From Bacteriovoracaceae bacterium (GTDB lineage: Bacteria; Bdellovibrionota; UBA1018), in assembly GCA_023250795.1 (NCBI GenBank), contig JAHFAB010000142.1:1-5759 (forward strand): DNA of 5,759 bases, written 5' to 3'. The position numbers and the translations under genes were made by a program. Shown here piece after piece: positions 4,972-5,759 of the stretch; within the stretch, counting starts at the first letter, position 1, and each line of letters opens with the position of its first letter. Under the pieces are notes generated by a model. The model was given only the letters and a program-made list of their open reading frames with translations, searched no databases and was not told where the DNA came from.

Positions 4972-5759
4972 ACCTTTTTCTAAGAGTTGGATCTTCTCTT
5001 CCACCTTTATGAGAAGGTTTTTAGTTTCTGAGTGTATTTGCCATGGATTTTTTAGATTCACTCCAAACTCGCCTTCCAAACCATCTCCCCTTGATAGATT
5101 GTACTCTTCGAATCGATTGAGTATACATTGTAAGTTCTTTTTCACTTCCTTTAGTCCATTATGATTGAGTTTAAAATTAAAAAATCTGATTTTTGCCAAA
5201 TTTAGTAGTGTGTTTAAATGGTCAGGATTTTCTCTGATATCTTTTTCAAGTAGCTCAACAGCAGCGCGCTTCAATCCAGAAAGTACCATTGCATCAGCCA
5301 ACCAAACTGGGGCCAACTCTGAAAGCTGCATTGTGTGGTTAGCCTCTAATAATTCGTGAAGCGCGTGAATCCGTTCTCCTCTTTGAAAAAGGGTCCTTCC
5401 TAACCAAAGATGGATTTCTGGTTCAAATGGATTAAGTTTACTAGCTAATTTTAATGACTCTACTGCGCTATCATAATCTCCCTCTAAAACCTGACATTGT
5501 CCTATGCGAATCAAAACCTCCACGTGACTGGGCTCCAACTCTAGGGCTTTTTGCAGTCTTTCCCTGGCTTGGCTGTATTTTCTTGCTGACATAAAATTCA
5601 ACCCGCTCTGATAAATCTGTAAAGTAGATTGACTTAAAAACAATCGAGATAGACCCCTAAGCTGTCGAATCAACGCGCCACGTTTCCATCCTTTAGATTT
5701 TGAAATCACAAGTACTAATACTCCCAGGGCCTCTTCTCTTCTGCCCATATGTACCAATG
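4969..5759 (-). CDS. Tetratricopeptide-repeat (TPR) protein, N-terminal part outside the window
   Basis: At least 263 residues. The frame stays open to the right edge, and its first visible residues (HMGRREEALGVLVLVI) already look like the end of a TPR, so the true start is probably beyond the window and the TTG at 5757 need not be a start. Counting from that TTG, TPR units can be seen at about 47-76 (YSQARERLQKALELEP), 79-110 (GDYDSAVESLKLASKLNP), 113-143 (GERIHALHELLEANH) and 148-178, with a degenerate fifth after NPDHLNTLLNLAKI. A charged helical tail (KVEEKIQLLEKG) ends the protein. No signal peptide, membrane segment or enzymatic domain is visible in this part. TPR arrays mediate protein-protein binding; the partner cannot be inferred. 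It converges on citrate synthase and its stop abuts the inverted-repeat element. Confidence 0.8.
   Translation of the reverse strand, partial: LVHMGRREEALGVLVLVISKSKGWKRGALIRQLRGLSRLFLSQSTLQIYQSGLNFMSARKYSQARERLQKALELEPSHVEVLIRIGQCQVLEGDYDSAVESLKLASKLNPFEPEIHLWLGRTLFQRGERIHALHELLEANHTMQLSELAPVWLADAMVLSGLKRAAVELLEKDIRENPDHLNTLLNLAKIRFFNFKLNHNGLKEVKKNLQCILNRFEEYNLSRGDGLEGEFGVNLKNPWQIHSETKNLLIKVEEKIQLLEKG

Noticed and set aside
4969..4980. Truncation of the TPR gene by the inverted-repeat element
   Set aside because: The stop codon lies outside the paired arms and would exist in the reconstructed empty site, so the protein end appears original.

Overview
This window (about 40% GC by eye) carries five protein-coding genes and one striking non-coding element. 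Gene content and style suggest a Gram-negative bacterium with outer-membrane lipoproteins. A LysM lipoprotein, a Bacillus-type deoxynucleoside kinase and a short type I citrate synthase would fit the Bdellovibrionota or a related former deltaproteobacterial lineage. This placement is an impression from protein style, not proven.

Layout, left to right. The 3' end of an M28-type zinc peptidase gene runs on the + strand off the left edge (2-358). Nine bases on, convergent to it, is a HipA-family kinase with its own N-terminal DNA-binding domain (368-1741, minus; YjjJ/HipH-like) and no separate HipB antitoxin gene. Upstream of it lies a very AT-rich stretch (1742-1881) with repeated palindromic motifs. 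Next on the minus strand come a two-LysM lipoprotein (1882-2745) and a deoxynucleoside kinase with a TTG start (2873-3535). The kinase is divergent from a citrate synthase on the + strand (3646-4776). Their shared 110-bp spacer holds overlapping promoter elements, including a self-complementary -10 box. A minus-strand TPR protein (4969 to the right edge) converges on the citrate synthase.

The most unusual object fills the whole space between citrate synthase and the TPR gene. It has two perfect 55-bp inverted arms (about 27% GC) enclosing a 78-bp GC-rich core (about 62% GC). The core, with the inner ends of the arms, resolves into two imperfect tandem modules, each with a small hairpin. The element is bordered by a 4-bp direct repeat, TTTA. 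It looks like a non-autonomous miniature inverted-repeat element that landed between two stop codons and may now act as a bidirectional transcription barrier.

The genes do not form one operon. Citrate synthase is central carbon metabolism, the kinase is purine/pyrimidine deoxynucleoside salvage, the LysM lipoprotein is an envelope protein, and the HipA-like gene looks like an independent, possibly acquired, regulatory or toxin module. There is no gene-free stretch longer than 300 bases, and I saw no RNA gene or CRISPR array.
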